64,000 bases of DNA from Chlorocebus sabaeus. Taxonomy: Eukaryota > Chordata > Mammalia > Primates > Cercopithecidae. Position numbers and translations under genes: made by a program. The notes under the pieces were generated by a model. The model worked only from the letters and a program-made list of their open reading frames with translations. It made no database searches and was not told the origin of the DNA. How positions within the stretch are numbered: position 1 is the first letter of the stretch; every line of letters starts with the position of its first letter. Positions 22,690 to 34,053 of the stretch are shown here, piece after piece. The stretch covers positions 80,667,447 through 80,731,446 of the forward strand of contig NC_132904.1 of assembly GCF_047675955.1 (NCBI RefSeq). Direction: 5' to 3'.

Positions 22690-23425
22690 CTCCTTTCCTG
22701 CATAGCTTCCAGAAAATATGTTTGCTAATAATTCCGAGAGAAAAACAAAGCCATGTGATGTGAAGTCTCTCAAATTATTATGCCAGATTTCTATACTTTG
22801 CTACATGCAAACCCACGGTCTCCTTTCTATTCCTATTACAGTGGAGCAAGTGTTCCCTCTGATACCAGAAGTCCATCAATTCACATTTTTAAAGATCTCA
22901 CTGGATCATTTAATCTCTCTATAGTCGGCATCTTCAAACCCAGTCTCTACTTAAGTAATCTCTGAATATTCAAACATGTTCTAGTATCTCTTAGTTTTTA
23001 AAATGTTGTCTTGACCTGGCATCTCCCCTTGGCTACTGTCCTATCTCCTTCCTCTTTACCAGTTAAGCTTATCAGAAGATCTGTTTATACACACTCTCTC
23101 TATTCTCTACTTCTTCCTTCCCAAACTCTCTTTATCCCATTCTAGTCTGAATTTCCTCTCAAAGCCCCTACCAAGAAAAACAGAAAGTGGTCCTACTAAG
23201 TTCACCAGTAACCTCGACTTTGCCAAATCTAATGTGCTCTCGTTAGTCCTCATTTTGGTCCATCTCACAATGATGGGAAGCCCAGCGGCTCACTCTTTCC
23301 TTGAAACACTCTTCTGCATTCTGTGCCTCTCCTGCTTTCCTTCTGACCATGCTGGCCATTCCTTTTGTACATCTCTATTTTAATTCTTCCTCAACCTATT
23401 ACTCTTCATACTTAAAACAAAAGGA
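22690..23425 (+). repeat. L2 LINE ORF2-region relic
   Basis: Resembles the reverse transcriptase part of L2 in order: CCAGTTAAGCTTATCAGAAG, AAGTGGTCCTACTAAGTTCACCAGTAACCTCGACTTTGCCAAATCTAATG, TCCTCATTTTGGTCCATCTCAC, TTGAAACACTCTTCTGC. No open frame survives. Confidence 0.6.
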
Positions 23426-24555
23426 AAACAAAAACAACTATGCTCTATTTTGCATGTTTTAGGGTGTCAATTGTTATAAATTTAAATAGTAGCAAAGAAT
23501 ATAATTTCTGACCTACTGTGAATTGTAAAATTTTATTTTTTTCACAATTACATCACTATTTCAAAGGTATCCTGTGGAATATAAATACATACTGATTTGA
23601 AGTCCATGCTCACAATTTAAAATATTAATAAACTATCTTCTTGAGCAGTAAAAAAATTGCACTTTTCTTTCTCCTTGAACTTATGTTTCCATTCTACTTC
23701 GACCACTGGAAGTCTACTTCAATATATCATTATGTTAGAACATTTTCTATTGATCACCCGAGCATTAGTGTTATGCAATTTATCAAAATCACTAAAATAA
23801 ATTATGAAATTCAATGTGTAAATCTAAAACAATAAAAATGCAATTGTATTGGGGATTCTTTTCTTAATGCATCAAGAAGTGTTTTTCAAAATCAGTCCAT
23901 GTTTCCGTAGATGAATATGAATTCAAGATAGACTAAGACAAGATTCAGAATTCCTTTTTTCATTTCTATATATGTAAGTGCTCAGAAATTTTGTTCACAT
24001 AAATAGGTAGATGGGATTGGGAAGAAAACTGAATTCTTTCCAAGTTATATGCTCTGAATTCTGTGATCTACCATTAAAATTACTTTAATAACCTATCTGT
24101 TGACTGTTGCTTTTCAATTTTATTAAAAGCAAAGAACTGGAAACCACGTGATGTAACAAAATGATTAATTACCCAATCATTAGAGTCACTGACTTTCTCA
24201 TGCCAGGCAACAATGTCTTAGATTGTTTCTTTATACCTGGGACAATGAATCATAGCAGAATTTAGGGCAGTTAAGACGCACACTTTTTTTTTTTTTTTAA
24301 TGTGAAAATAGTAATTAAATGGAGAAGTGAAAAGGAAGAACCATCATAAAGCTGCAGGCTTCTTCTTGGGCAGGTCAAATTGAAGATGTGGATATTAAGT
24401 GACATAAATCCACCTATATACTCCTAGAGGAATGCATTATTCAATTTAGAAACCTCTGCTGTAACCTACATTAAAAGTTTGAAATATCTCAGGACTAAGT
24501 CTTAGCTTCTCTTTTCTTTTTATTCCATATTTTTTCAAGGCAATCTCTTAATTCA
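23426..24555. other. Unassigned 1.1 kb within an L2 region
   Basis: AT-rich sequence between two same-strand L2 pieces. It includes a T run at 24284-24297, which could be the tail of a minus-strand insertion, but I cannot name an element. Confidence 0.3.
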
Positions 24556-24559
24556 CTTG

Positions 24560-25023
24560 GTTTTAAAGATTCCCAATGACATTCCCAGCCAGATCTCTCA
24601 GAGTTCCATATCCATGTTCAACTGCCTATTTGATATCTCCATTTGCTTTCGTTGTAGGCATCTTAAACTTAACATTGTCCAAAATGGAACTATTCAACAT
24701 ATTTTCCAACTTTACCTCTCCACCATTCCTTTCCAATTGTCATGGTCAAAGTCATTCTTTAATAATTCTATTAGATGGTGAACTCTTTGAAAACAAGGGT
24801 ATTATATACTCAGCACCTGATATGGGGCCCAGGACGGAGAGGACACAGATGATTTATTTGAAGGAATACCACTTCCCTTTATATCTCATTCCAATTAATC
24901 ATTAAGATTTATAAAGTTTACCCCCTAAGTATATTTCAAAATATGTCTATTTCTCTCAGTCTTTTTGCCAACATCTTAGTTCAAGTTACAATCCTTCATT
25001 ACCTGAATTACTATAATAACTTC
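24560..25023 (+). repeat. L2 LINE, part before Alu
   Basis: ATATCCATGTTCAACTGCCTATTTGATATCTCCATTTG and GGCATCTTAAACTTAACATTGTCCAAAATGGAACT match a conserved L2 stretch. TTAGTTCAAGTTACAATCC...CTGAATTACTATAATAACTTCT follows before the Alu. Confidence 0.65.
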
Positions 25024-25334
25024 TATTTTTTGTTTGGTTTTTTGTTTTTGCTTTGAGATGGAGTCTTACTCTGTCACCCAGGCTAGAGTGCAGTGGTGCA
25101 ATCTTGGCTCACTGCAACCTCTGCTTCCTGGGTTCCAGTAATTCTCATGCCTCAGCCTCCCAAGTAGCTTGGATTACAGGCACCTGCCGCCATGCCCAGC
25201 TAATTTTTATATTTTTAGTAGACGGGGTTTCTCCATGTTGGCCAGACTGGTCTTGAACTCCTGACCTCAGGTGATCCACCCACCTCGGCCTCCCAAAGTA
25301 TTGGGATTACAGGCATGAGCCACAATGTCTGGCC
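25024..25334 (-). mobile_element. Alu (AluS type), minus strand
   Basis: Complete reversed Alu with a T/G-rich tail. An imperfect duplication (ATAATAACTTCT before, ACAATAGCTTCT after) flanks it. It splits an L2. Confidence 0.94.
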
Positions 25335-25389
25335 ATACAATAGCTTCTTAGACTGCTATAACTGCAGGAACTCTTATCAGCTAAGCCAG

Positions 25390-25945
25390 ATTCCATGGCA
25401 GAGTGATTTTTTATAGAGAACAATTTAGTTTTGTCATTTCCCACATTGAAACATTCAAGGTTTAGTGTTGCCTTCGGATAAAGAATAAATTACTTACTAT
25501 GGCACCCAAGGCTCTCGCTCCCTGATTTCTCATGGCCACCTCTCCACCTTCACCTTGTGCCAGTCTGCACTCTCTCACCACCTCTAGTCACAATGACCTT
25601 CCCTATTCCTCCTCAGGTCTTTGGGCATGCATTCTCTGCCTGAAGACTCCTCTAGCTCCATTCACTTGTGTAACAGTTACCCTTTATGTCTCAGCCTAAA
25701 TATTACCTCTCTGCAAGGCTTCCCCTGAGTATCTTAGGCTAGATTAGGTCATGCTATTACAACATTTCACAGCACTATGTCCTTTACACACATAGAACTC
25801 ATTTCAACTCCCAAATTAGGTTGATTACTGTGTTGGGCTGAGAGGTCCACGATAGCAAAGATCCTGATTTTCTTGTTCCCTTCTCTATTCCTGGCTCCAA
25901 GTGTCTGATGCACGGCAAAATACTCAAAAAATATTTATAGGGCCA
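25390..25945 (+). repeat. L2 LINE 3' end, part after Alu
   Basis: Continues the L2 order: GAATAAATTACTTACTATGGCACCCAAGGC, CCTTCCCTATTCCTCCTCAGG, TGCAAGGCTTCCCCTGAG, ATTCCTGGCTCCAAGTGTC...AAAATATTTATAG. Confidence 0.75.
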
Positions 25946-26467
25946 ATAAATAACAACAGTTTGGGAATAAAATAAAAGATTCTCTATCAGTTTAATAAAC
26001 ACTTACTTTATTCCTTATGCTTATTATATCACTTAATTTCCCAATGACAGTGAATCAGCTTACTCAAGACCTATCTCACCACAATGAAAACCCCGAAACT
26101 ACCTTCTCTCACTCCCCACATACAAAACAGTGACATAGCTCATATTCTTTTCTAAGTCAGGTTTTCAAGTTTGATGCTGCACTCTGAATGTTAGACAAGT
26201 GGGAATGTAGAGGTGACGAGTTTATGGCACATAAAGCATACTTTCACATAAGGCACAATCAATCAATCATTACGGGATGCTTTTCAATGAAGCTCTAAAA
26301 TATATGTTACATCGTTATGATGATGATGTATATTATTATATATACCTGGACTAATGATTATCAAATAAATTGTGCTTTAATAATTTTATTCAGCATGGAC
26401 ATAAAGAGGGGAAACAGTTAATAATTCATTTTTCAATTCATTGTTTTCTGAAAGAGAGCATTGCTTT
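25946..26467. other. Intronic sequence, nothing recognised
   Basis: Contains a short TGATGATGATG/TATTATTATATATA microsatellite at about 26318-26344, otherwise unassigned. Confidence 0.4.
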
Positions 26468-26771
26468 GGGTTGGGCACAGTGGCTCATGCCTATAATCCC
26501 AGCCCTTTTGGAGGCTGAGGTGGGTGGATCACCTGAGGTCTGGAGTTCCAGACTAACCTGGCCAACAAGGTGAAACCCTATCTCTACTAAAAATACAAAA
26601 ATTAGCTGGGCATGGTGGCGTACACCTGTAATCCCAGCTACCTGAGAGGCTGAGGCAGGAGACTCTCTTGAACCCAGGAGGTGGAAGTTGCAGTGAGCCA
26701 AGATCACGCCATTGCACTCCAACCTATATGACAAGAGCGAAACTCTGTCTCAGGAAAAAAAAAAAAAAAAA
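26468..26771 (+). mobile_element. Alu (AluS type)
   Basis: Complete Alu with poly(A). AGCATTGCT before the element is repeated directly after the tail (target-site duplication). Confidence 0.94.
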
Positions 26772-27466
26772 GCATTGCTGCTTCTTTTTTTTAAAAAATG
26801 GTCTACATTCCTCTGTCAATTTACTACTAAATCAGACTATAATACTTAAAAGAGTTATCGAAGGATAGGAGAAGAAGGAAAATTATACCAACACTTTAGT
26901 TATTAGCAGTATATTGTGGATTATAAATTGTGGCTCTGATGTCTGTGTTCCAAATAACAGGCACGTTTGCATAATCAAAAATGATTTGGGCTGAATTCAG
27001 ATAACATCAGTCATCACAGACCAATTCTTGGTCACTGTGGAAAGGATGACTTATACATTGTCTTAGCTCAACATGTTAGAATAATACTGATAGTGAGTGT
27101 TATAACCTCTCCAGAAGCTGGTTTTAATAAATAAAAACTATTATTATTAATTCAATCAGACATAATGTTAAAAAATACCTCAGGTCTATAATTTAAAAAG
27201 CAAAAAATAAAAAATAAATAAATAAAAAATAAGTAGCAAGGAATACTGGAGCCAGTTAATTTCAAACCCAGAAATATGTAAGTAACAACAAATCTGGGAA
27301 TGGTTGTCCTAATATTCTCTAATCTGTCTGATTTTTAAATCCTTTCTACAAAGATTTTCATTACAATGCAACAAACAACTTAAATACCCAAAACATGATA
27401 AAAGTTAATGTTACATCAATATGACATGAAATTATGCAACTACTTGAACTAATGTTTACAAAGCAA
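26772..27466. other. Intronic sequence, A-rich microsatellite
   Basis: AATAAATAAATAAAAAATAA repeat at about 27203-27232; no other feature recognised. Confidence 0.4.
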
Positions 27467-28191
27467 TTTTTTTCTTTTTTTAATTATACTTTAAGTTCTA
27501 TGGTACATGTGCACAACACGCAGTTTTGATACATAGGTATACATGTGCCATGTTGATTTGCTGCACTCATTAACTCATCATTTACATTAGGTATTTCTCC
27601 TAATGCTATCCCTCCCCCATCCCTCCACCCCATGACAGGCCCTGGTGTGTGATGTTCCCCACCCTGTGTCCAAGTGATCTCTTTGTTCAATTCCCTTCTA
27701 TGAGTGAGAACATGCAGTGTTTGGTTTTCTGTCCTTGCGATTGTTTGCTCAGAATGATGGTTTCCAGCTTCATCCATGTCCCTACAAAGGACATGAACTC
27801 ATCCTTTTATATTGCTGCATAGTATTCCATGGTGCATATGTGCCACATTTTCTTAATCCAGTCTATCATTGATGGACATTTGGGTTGGTTCCAAATCTTT
27901 GCTATTGTGAATGGTGCTGCAATAAACATATGTGTGCATGTGTCTTTATAGTAGCATGATTTATAATCCTTTGGGTAAATACCCAGTAATGGGATCTCTG
28001 GGTCAAATGGTATTTCTAGTTCTAGTTCTTTAAGGAATCGCCACACTGTCTTCCACAATGGTTGAACTAGTTTACACTCCCACCAACAGTGTAAAAGTGT
28101 TCCTATTTCTCCACATCCTCTCCAGCACCTGTTGTTTCCTGACTTTTTAATGATTGCCCTTCTAAATGGTGTGAGATGGTACCTTATTGTG

Positions 28192-28223
<32 letters not shown>

Positions 28224-28635
28224 TATTTTGAGACAGAGTCTCGCTCTGTCACCCAGACTGGAGTGCAATGGTGCCATCTCAGCTCACTGCAAGCTCCGCC
28301 TCCTAAGTTCATGCCATTCTCCTGCCTCAGACTCCCAAGTAGCTGGGACTACAGGCGCCCGCCACCACACCCGGCTAATTTTTTGTGTTTTTAGTGGCGA
28401 TGGGGTTTCACCGTGTTAGCCAGGATGGTCTCGATCTCCTGACCTCGTGATCCGCCCGCCTCGGCCTCCCGAAGTGCTGGGATTACAGCACTGCCCTACA
28501 GAGCTGCAATTACAGCACTGTAATTACAGTGAGCCACCGCGCCCACTCCCCTCATTGTAGTTTTGATTTGCATCTTTCTGATGACTGGTGATGATGATCA
28601 TTTTTTCATTTGTTTGTTGGGTGCACAAATGTCTT
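27467..28635 (-). mobile_element. L1PA-type 3' end, older than the young copies
   Basis: Poly(T) then L1 3' UTR and the ORF2 C-terminus on the minus strand (readable 28277-27807 as MRYHLTPFRR-like sequence through KKMWHICTMEYYAAI; the frame is interrupted). The 3' UTR differs from the young copies at many sites and is closer to older catarrhine L1PA. An Alu (28191-28550) splits it and L1 resumes at 28551. It ends abruptly at about 28635, where the palindrome begins. Confidence 0.92.
28191..28550 (-). mobile_element. AluY-type element inserted in L1, with a 40-bp internal insertion
   Basis: Reversed Alu with a (TTTTTG)n tail, well-preserved CpG sites and AluY-like sequence. Near its 5' end, GATTACAG is followed by about 40 extra bases before TGAGCCACCGCGCCC; the extra bases contain two more ATTACAG units. 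Imperfect duplications (CCTTATTGTGTTTTT / CCTCATTGTAGTTTT) mark the insertion in L1. Confidence 0.93.
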
Positions 28636-28802
28636 GAACTTTTATCCTACTTTTTTCATTTAATACTGTAACACAGGCATTGTAGTTTAAAAACACTTTG
28701 TAAATTCTGGCCGAAACCCTACAAGCCAAAATTTACAAAATATTTTTAAAGTACAATGCCTGTGTTATGGTATTAAATGAAAAAGGCAGGATAAAAGTTC
28801 AA
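28634..28802. repeat. Long near-perfect palindrome (76-bp arms)
   Basis: 28636-28711 and the reverse complement of 28725-28800 agree at 68 of 76 positions with no gap, around a 13-base loop. The match extends two more bases outward (TTGAAC...GTTCAA). Most differences are transitions. It fits a MITE-like non-autonomous DNA transposon or a fold-back duplication. It is not MADE1, and I do not recognise the family. The RNA of either strand would form a long hairpin. Confidence 0.9.
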
Positions 28803-29070
28803 CTATTTGAAAAGCATATCAATAATTTGTTTTTGACTTTTGAAAATAGAAATGTTATTTATCAGATAATTTTTATACAATGTTGATATTTTAGCAGCTG
28901 GAATACAAGGTCAAATATCTGCTTAGAAAAAAGAAGAGGTAGTAGAGTCATAGTCAATGAAGAGATAGGATGATGGAAGTAAAGGTTGGACAAATGCTCT
29001 TTCAGGATGGAGAAAAGGGTTATGAACCAAGTGATTCAGATGGCCTTTAGAAGCTGGGAAAAGGAAAAGA
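28803..29070. other. Intronic sequence, nothing recognised
   Basis: No feature recognised. Confidence 0.4.
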
Positions 29071-29089
29071 AACAAATCATCCCATAGAG

Positions 29090-29238
29090 TCTCTGTGGTT
29101 GCCCTGTCAACATTCCAAGTTTATCTCAGTGAGTCTGATTTTGGACTTCTGACCTCCAGAACTATAAGATAATAAATTCGCATTAAGTTACTACATTTGT
29201 GGTAATGTGTTATAGCAGCAATAGAAAACTAATATGAA
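29090..29238 (+). repeat. MaLR-type LTR 3' end (MLT1/MST-like)
   Basis: TTTTGGACTTCTGACCTCCAGAACTATAAG, the AATAAA near 29170 and TGTTATAGCAGCAATAGAAAACTAAT follow the 3' part of MaLR LTRs (ERVL-MaLR, old endogenous retroviral relics). No internal coding part is present. Confidence 0.75.
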
Positions 29239-29239
29239 A

Positions 29240-29690
29240 TCCTTGATCATTTTTAAATTGGGTTATTTGTCTTCTTATTGTTGAGCTGTAGGAGTTTTAG
29301 TATACATTCTGGACACAAGTCATTTATCAGATATATTATTTGCAAGCATTTTCTCTCATTATGTGAGTTATCTTTTAACTTCTTGATAGTGTCTTTTGAA
29401 AGCACAAAAGTTTTTAATTGATGAATTTCAATTTATGTATTTTTTCTTTGTTGTTCATGCTTTTTGTGTCATATAAAGAAACCACTTCCTAAGCCAAGAT
29501 CATAAAGACTTCCTCCTACATTTTCTTCTAAGACTTTTATAGTTCTAGCTCTTACATGTAGGTCTAGGATACCATTTAATTAATATTTGTCTACAGTGTG
29601 AGATAGGGGGGCAATTACATTCTTATGCAGGTATATATCCAGAAGTCTTGATACAATTTGCTACAGAAAAAAAAAATCCAACAAGTCATG
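29240..29690 (-). mobile_element. Old L1 (L1M) ORF2 fragment
   Basis: Reversed L1 ORF2 region recognisable from TTGTCTTCTTATTGTTGAG, CATTTATCAGATATATTATTTGCAAGC, GTTATCTTTTAACTTCTTGATAGTGTC and TCTAGCTCTTACATGTAGGTCT. Many substitutions, no open frame. Confidence 0.8.
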
Positions 29691-31415
29691 TTTGCCACAA
29701 AGTTATTAATATTTCAGTCAACTCATAGGTGGATTTCAGTTTTTGGAATACATGGCAGCTGACAGAAATAGGAAAACTGCTGGAGATGCCTTTCCAGCTG
29801 TGAAAGACTGCTTATGGGTGCCTGATGCTCTTCCAGCTATGCAGCTGAAATTATTCTTCTTGTATAGAAATTTTCTTGTGTAATATACTAAATTGTTGGG
29901 GACTTGTTGATTGGCAGTCACCACTGAACCACTTGCTAGGTGATTTTCTTCTTGTCCAAGTACTCTATAAATACAATAGGGCTGATATTATGGATAGAGA
30001 AAATCAAAAGAGAGGGTTGTTACCTTTCAATGCTTTTCAATTTTGTTGGGAGAGATGGAAAAAATAATCCATAAGTCCATTGAGATTTGCATCATACATC
30101 TTTCTAAAGAGAGTGCTGGTATCATTTATACGAGGTAATAAAGTCTCCCTTCTCATGAAAGTCTTCCTGTTCAGAGCAACAGCTGGGCTTGTATTCTGCT
30201 TTGACCCCAAAACAATGATGTAATAAAAGTTTACTTGGATTTGGAGGCACTAAAAGTCTCTGCCTTTGAATAAAACATTTACCATGATCATAGTCATTTA
30301 GTACAACAATCAGTTGGGATACAGAGGAAATTGACAGGTTGGATGTCGTGACTTGTGTGGTTTTTTTTTTTATTTGCAATCACCCAAACTCATGAAAATT
30401 CAACATGGAGAGGTACTCTAAGAATTTAGCAATCTCTTATGCTATTTCTGCTTCCTAGAAATCTTTTATTTCCTTAAACAATTGGTAAGTGGGTCCTGGG
30501 AGTAAGTGTCAGACTCTGATGCCTGGAAGTTACTCCCTTTCCTCTGTTTAGTGCTTCTTATTTGCACAGAAAACAAAAACAAACAAAAAAACAAGTAAAG
30601 TTGAGCTTTATCTTTTCCATTTCTAAGCCTTCATCTCTTGATGATTACCAATCATTTTTTTTCCTTCTTTTCCTTCCCTCTCTGTGTTTCCTTTTCCTCC
30701 CCTTGCCTTCTGTCTTTCTCATCATGTTCTTATTTTAAAATCATCAGTGAGTTAGTGGATATACATTAATGAAAAAGCAAAAGAATGAATTGTCAAAGGA
30801 CAGCCAAAAGGACAATGTTGTGGTTTATACACAAGAACTGCATTCTTGAAACACTGGTCCTTGACCTTTCAACTTTGCCAGTACAGTCAAACCTCAGTAT
30901 AATCATTATTCTTGTTTGAAATAAACATGAATGTTATCTTGACTTTTATGAAAACAAAGACAACCTTACCTATAAACAGACATGGAAGTAATGCATGAAG
31001 CAATGGATTTAAAGAAAAAAAAACTTTTTTTTTTTTCTCTAAATCTTCTCTGGGAGTAGAAATGACTATGCTGAAGGCTAAGAGATTAAATTGTGTCACT
31101 TGTCAGGAAATTGGCAAGCAGCCATCTTTTCTGCCTGTTTCTACATGCTGCTTTTGTGCTGTGGATGCCTTTAATAAATGCACTCTTGTGTAAAATGTCA
31201 TTGCTGCATCGCCAAGTGGAAGCTGTCATGTGATAGCTCTTCCCCAGGATGACATATTGGTCCTTGGCAATTCTGGGACTTCAATTTACACAGAGGCATT
31301 TTTATGATTCAAATACAAGTGAAGAAATAAAAATCTTCAAATCGTGGATGTATATCTATTTTGCTCTGAAAGAAAACCTAATGTTCTTTTCAAATACTGC
31401 TTAAGGATAGGTAAT
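29691..31415. other. Intronic sequence, mostly unassigned
   Basis: About 1.7 kb with no named element. A pyrimidine-rich tract lies at about 30652-30722 and A/T runs at 30360-30370 and 31013-31038. Frames of 60-85 codons on either strand show no coding signature. Confidence 0.4.
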
Positions 31416-31418
31416 GCT

Positions 31419-31549
31419 GGCTGGGCACGGTGGCTCACGCCTGTAATCCCAGCACTTTGGGAGGCCAAGGTGGGCGAATTGCCTGAGGTCAGGAGTTCAA
31501 GACCGGCCTGGCCAACATGGTGAAACCCCGTCTCTACTAAAAATACAAA
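31419..31549 (+). mobile_element. Alu left monomer, cut off on the 3' side
   Basis: Normal Alu 5' end (GGCTGGGCACGGTGGCTC) running to TCTCTACTAAAAATACAAAT, then lost without right monomer or A tail. Retrotransposition truncates 5' ends, so a later deletion is the likely cause. Confidence 0.9.
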
Positions 31550-32060
31550 TACACTGACAACATATTGCAAAGTAGGACCTCTCCAACGTTGTTGGCAAAA
31601 GTAAAATTTGGTAGAATATTTTTGGAAATAAATTTGGTAACATGTATCAAAAGGTTTTAAAATGTTCATTCTATCAGTTTCAGAAATTCCATAGTAGAAA
31701 TATAAGCTAAGGAAATAATGAGGTACAAGGTTAATAATGTTTTCCAAAAGATGTCCATATATTTAAAATGCTGATAAACTGAAAATAAATTCCTAACAAT
31801 GTGAATGGTTAAATATGCTACTTTATAGCAATTAAATTATTTGCAAAGGCTTTTTTACTGATACAGGGAAAGGTCTCTGAACTAAGGTGAAGTTAAACAA
31901 ATACTAAATATATAGAGTATGATCTAAACTAAGTTTAAAACGCAAAAAATATGAGAAAGACATGTACAAAAATATCACTAGTGATTAGTGTTGTGTAGTG
32001 TAAAAATGAATGTGCTGTATTTTGCTTAGTCTTTGTCTACTCTTCTTTATTTTATATTTA
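31550..32060 (+). repeat. Probable old L1M (L1ME-type) 3' relic
   Basis: GGTAAAATTTGG-like start, AAATTCCATAGTAGAAATATAAG, TGTGAATGGTTAAATATGC and the ATATGAGAAAGACATGTACAAAAATAT stretch follow the degenerate 3' portion of old L1M elements. Confidence 0.45.
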
Positions 32061-32544
32061 TTACGCAAAGGACAAATATCATAGCCATAAACACACATAC
32101 GCATAAAGTTCTATTTAAAAACAAGTTCTATCAGAAAATGGTCACTGTCCAGAGAAACTCATCTAAACCACCATATGCTCTTCTTGCCTTGCCTTGCCTC
32201 TTAGCCCTCATCTCACATTTTCCCTGCAGTTTCTGGCTATCTCCCTCAATCCAGCTCAGATTCACATCTCCGGCCATTAGATGTAAAACAGGTCTCAGTC
32301 TCTATCTCTGCTGTCCCTCCACCTGAGGGACTAGATTCCCCACTTTTGTCGGCCTGGGTCCACCCCTCACTTTTGATTGATTGTGCTTTTGGCCTCTTGC
32401 CTTTAGGTATTAGAAAGTCCCAAGTCCAGTCATGAGGCCTCATCAGTGTTTCTGAAGTTTTGGGTGTGATAGTGTTACTGGAGACCTGCACCAGCAAGCT
32501 ACTCTACAGCCCAGTTTAAGGGAATTTTAGGGTCCAGAATTTAT
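32061..32544. other. Intronic sequence, nothing recognised
   Basis: A minus-strand frame of 83 codons (32497-32246) overlaps a CT-rich stretch. No coding or repeat assignment. Confidence 0.35.
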
Positions 32545-33183
32545 ATGTCTATATTAGTTTCTTATTGTTACATGACAATTTACCACAAATTAATCACTTT
32601 AAGGCAACATGTACTTATTATCTCGGAATGTCAGCAGGTCAGGAATTCAGACGTGACTCAGAGGAGTCCTCTCCTTTGAGTATCACGAGGCTGCATGCAC
32701 TGATGTGTCAGCTGGACTGCATTCCTTTTGGGAGCTTGAGGTTCTCTTATAAGCTCATGTAGCAATCTGCAGAAATCAATTCCTTGTGACTGTATGTCTG
32801 ATGTCTTCTATCTTGCCAGCTGTAGGCTGGGGACTGTACTTAGTACCTAAAGGATGCCTTCAGGTCCTCACTATACAGGCCCACCATAGCTTCTCTAACA
32901 ACATGGAAGTTTGCTTCATCCATGCCAGCAAGAGAATCTCTCTGTTTTTAAAAGTCTCATTAGATGGGTCAGTCTGAATCAGGATAATCTCCATTTTGAT
33001 TAAATCAAAGTCAAATGATTAGGGGACTTGATTACATCTGTGAAGTCCCTTTTGCCATATAGAGTAGCATAATCATGGAATTGAATCTGATCATATTCAC
33101 AGGTCCTGTCCACATTTAAAAGAAAAGGATTATAGAAGGTTGTAGGTTATTGGGGGGGCATCTTAGATTTTTGCCTACCATAC
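32545..33183 (-). repeat. Old LTR-like repeat, copy 1
   Basis: TATTAGTTTCTTATTGTTACATGACAATTTACCACAAATTAATCACTT at one end and GGGGGGGCATCTTAGATTTTTGCCTACCATA at the other are end blocks of a common mammalian LTR-type repeat (MaLR/ERVL-like; exact family uncertain). A second copy in the same orientation starts near 33650. Confidence 0.55.
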
Positions 33184-33289
33184 TGTCCATCCCTGACTGT
33201 CACAGACTTGTGACTCAGGTTCAGCATTCTGCTAAATAGCTGGCTCTGTAGATACAGGGTTGTGTTGCAGACCTTGCCTTTCACATAAT

Positions 33290-33475
33290 TCCTTTACAAA
33301 GACTATTTCATGTAATCTTACTATATCTTCTTGGGATAAATGTTCCTGTTTCCAATGCACCAGTGAGGAAACTGAAGAACAGAGAGCTTAAAAAGGGGCA
33401 CAAAGTCACATAGCTAGCAAGTAGTACCTGAAACCTTGGTCTTTGACTTCAAATATTGTGTTCTTTCTCCTATAT
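33290..33475 (-). repeat. MIR SINE
   Basis: TGTTCCTGTTTCCAATGCACCAGTGAGGAAACTGAAGAACAGAGAGC and CAAAGTCACATAGCTAGCAAGTAG are the reversed MIR core and flank. Confidence 0.85.
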
Positions 33476-33673
33476 CTCTTTTCTGCAGCAACAACTAAGA
33501 CTGGAACTCGATTTGAAGTCTGATCTACTTAGGGAGTAAGTCACTTTTCACTTTATCTGTGCCTTTAGTCTGCACTGTCACTTTATATTGGCTATGATTT
33601 CGCACACACAGGAAGTTTTTTCATAATGATTCCAGGACTCCTAGAATTGTTTCCTAGAAAATTACCGCAAACT

Positions 33674-34001
33674 GGCTGGGCGCGGTGGCTCACACCTATA
33701 ATCCCAGCACTTTGGGAGGTCGAGGCGGGTGGATCACAAGGTCAAGAGTTCGAGACCAGCCTGGCCAAAGTGGTGAAACTCTGATTCTACTGAAAATATA
33801 AAAATTGGCCAGGCGTGGTGGTGGGGACCTGTAGTCCCAGCTAATCAGGAGGCTGAGGCAGAAGAATCGCTTGAACCCAGAAGGCAGAGGTTGCAGTGAA
33901 CCGAGATTGCGCCACTGTACTCCAGCCTGGGCGACAGAGCGAGTCTCCATCTAAAAAAAAAAAAAGAAAAAAGAAAAAAGAAAAAAGAAGAAAGAAAGAA
34001 A

Positions 34002-34051
<50 letters not shown>

Positions 34052-34053
34052 AG
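33674..34053 (+). mobile_element. Alu with long (GAAA)n tail
   Basis: Complete Alu to about 33950, then a 100-bp pure-purine tail evolving from AAAAAAG into (AAAG)n. The 17-bp target-site duplication GAAAATTACCGCAAACT (33657-33673) recurs with one change at 34054-34070. Confidence 0.95.

Noticed and set aside
28634..28802. Palindrome as MADE1/mariner hairpin (source of the mir-548 family)
   Set aside because: Neither arm shows the MADE1 terminal TTAGGTTGGTGCAAAAGTAA; arms are also about twice as long.
32246..32497. Minus-strand 83-codon frame as a coding exon
   Set aside because: Low-complexity, no domain, and a continuation of nearby repeat-like sequence; no splice context.
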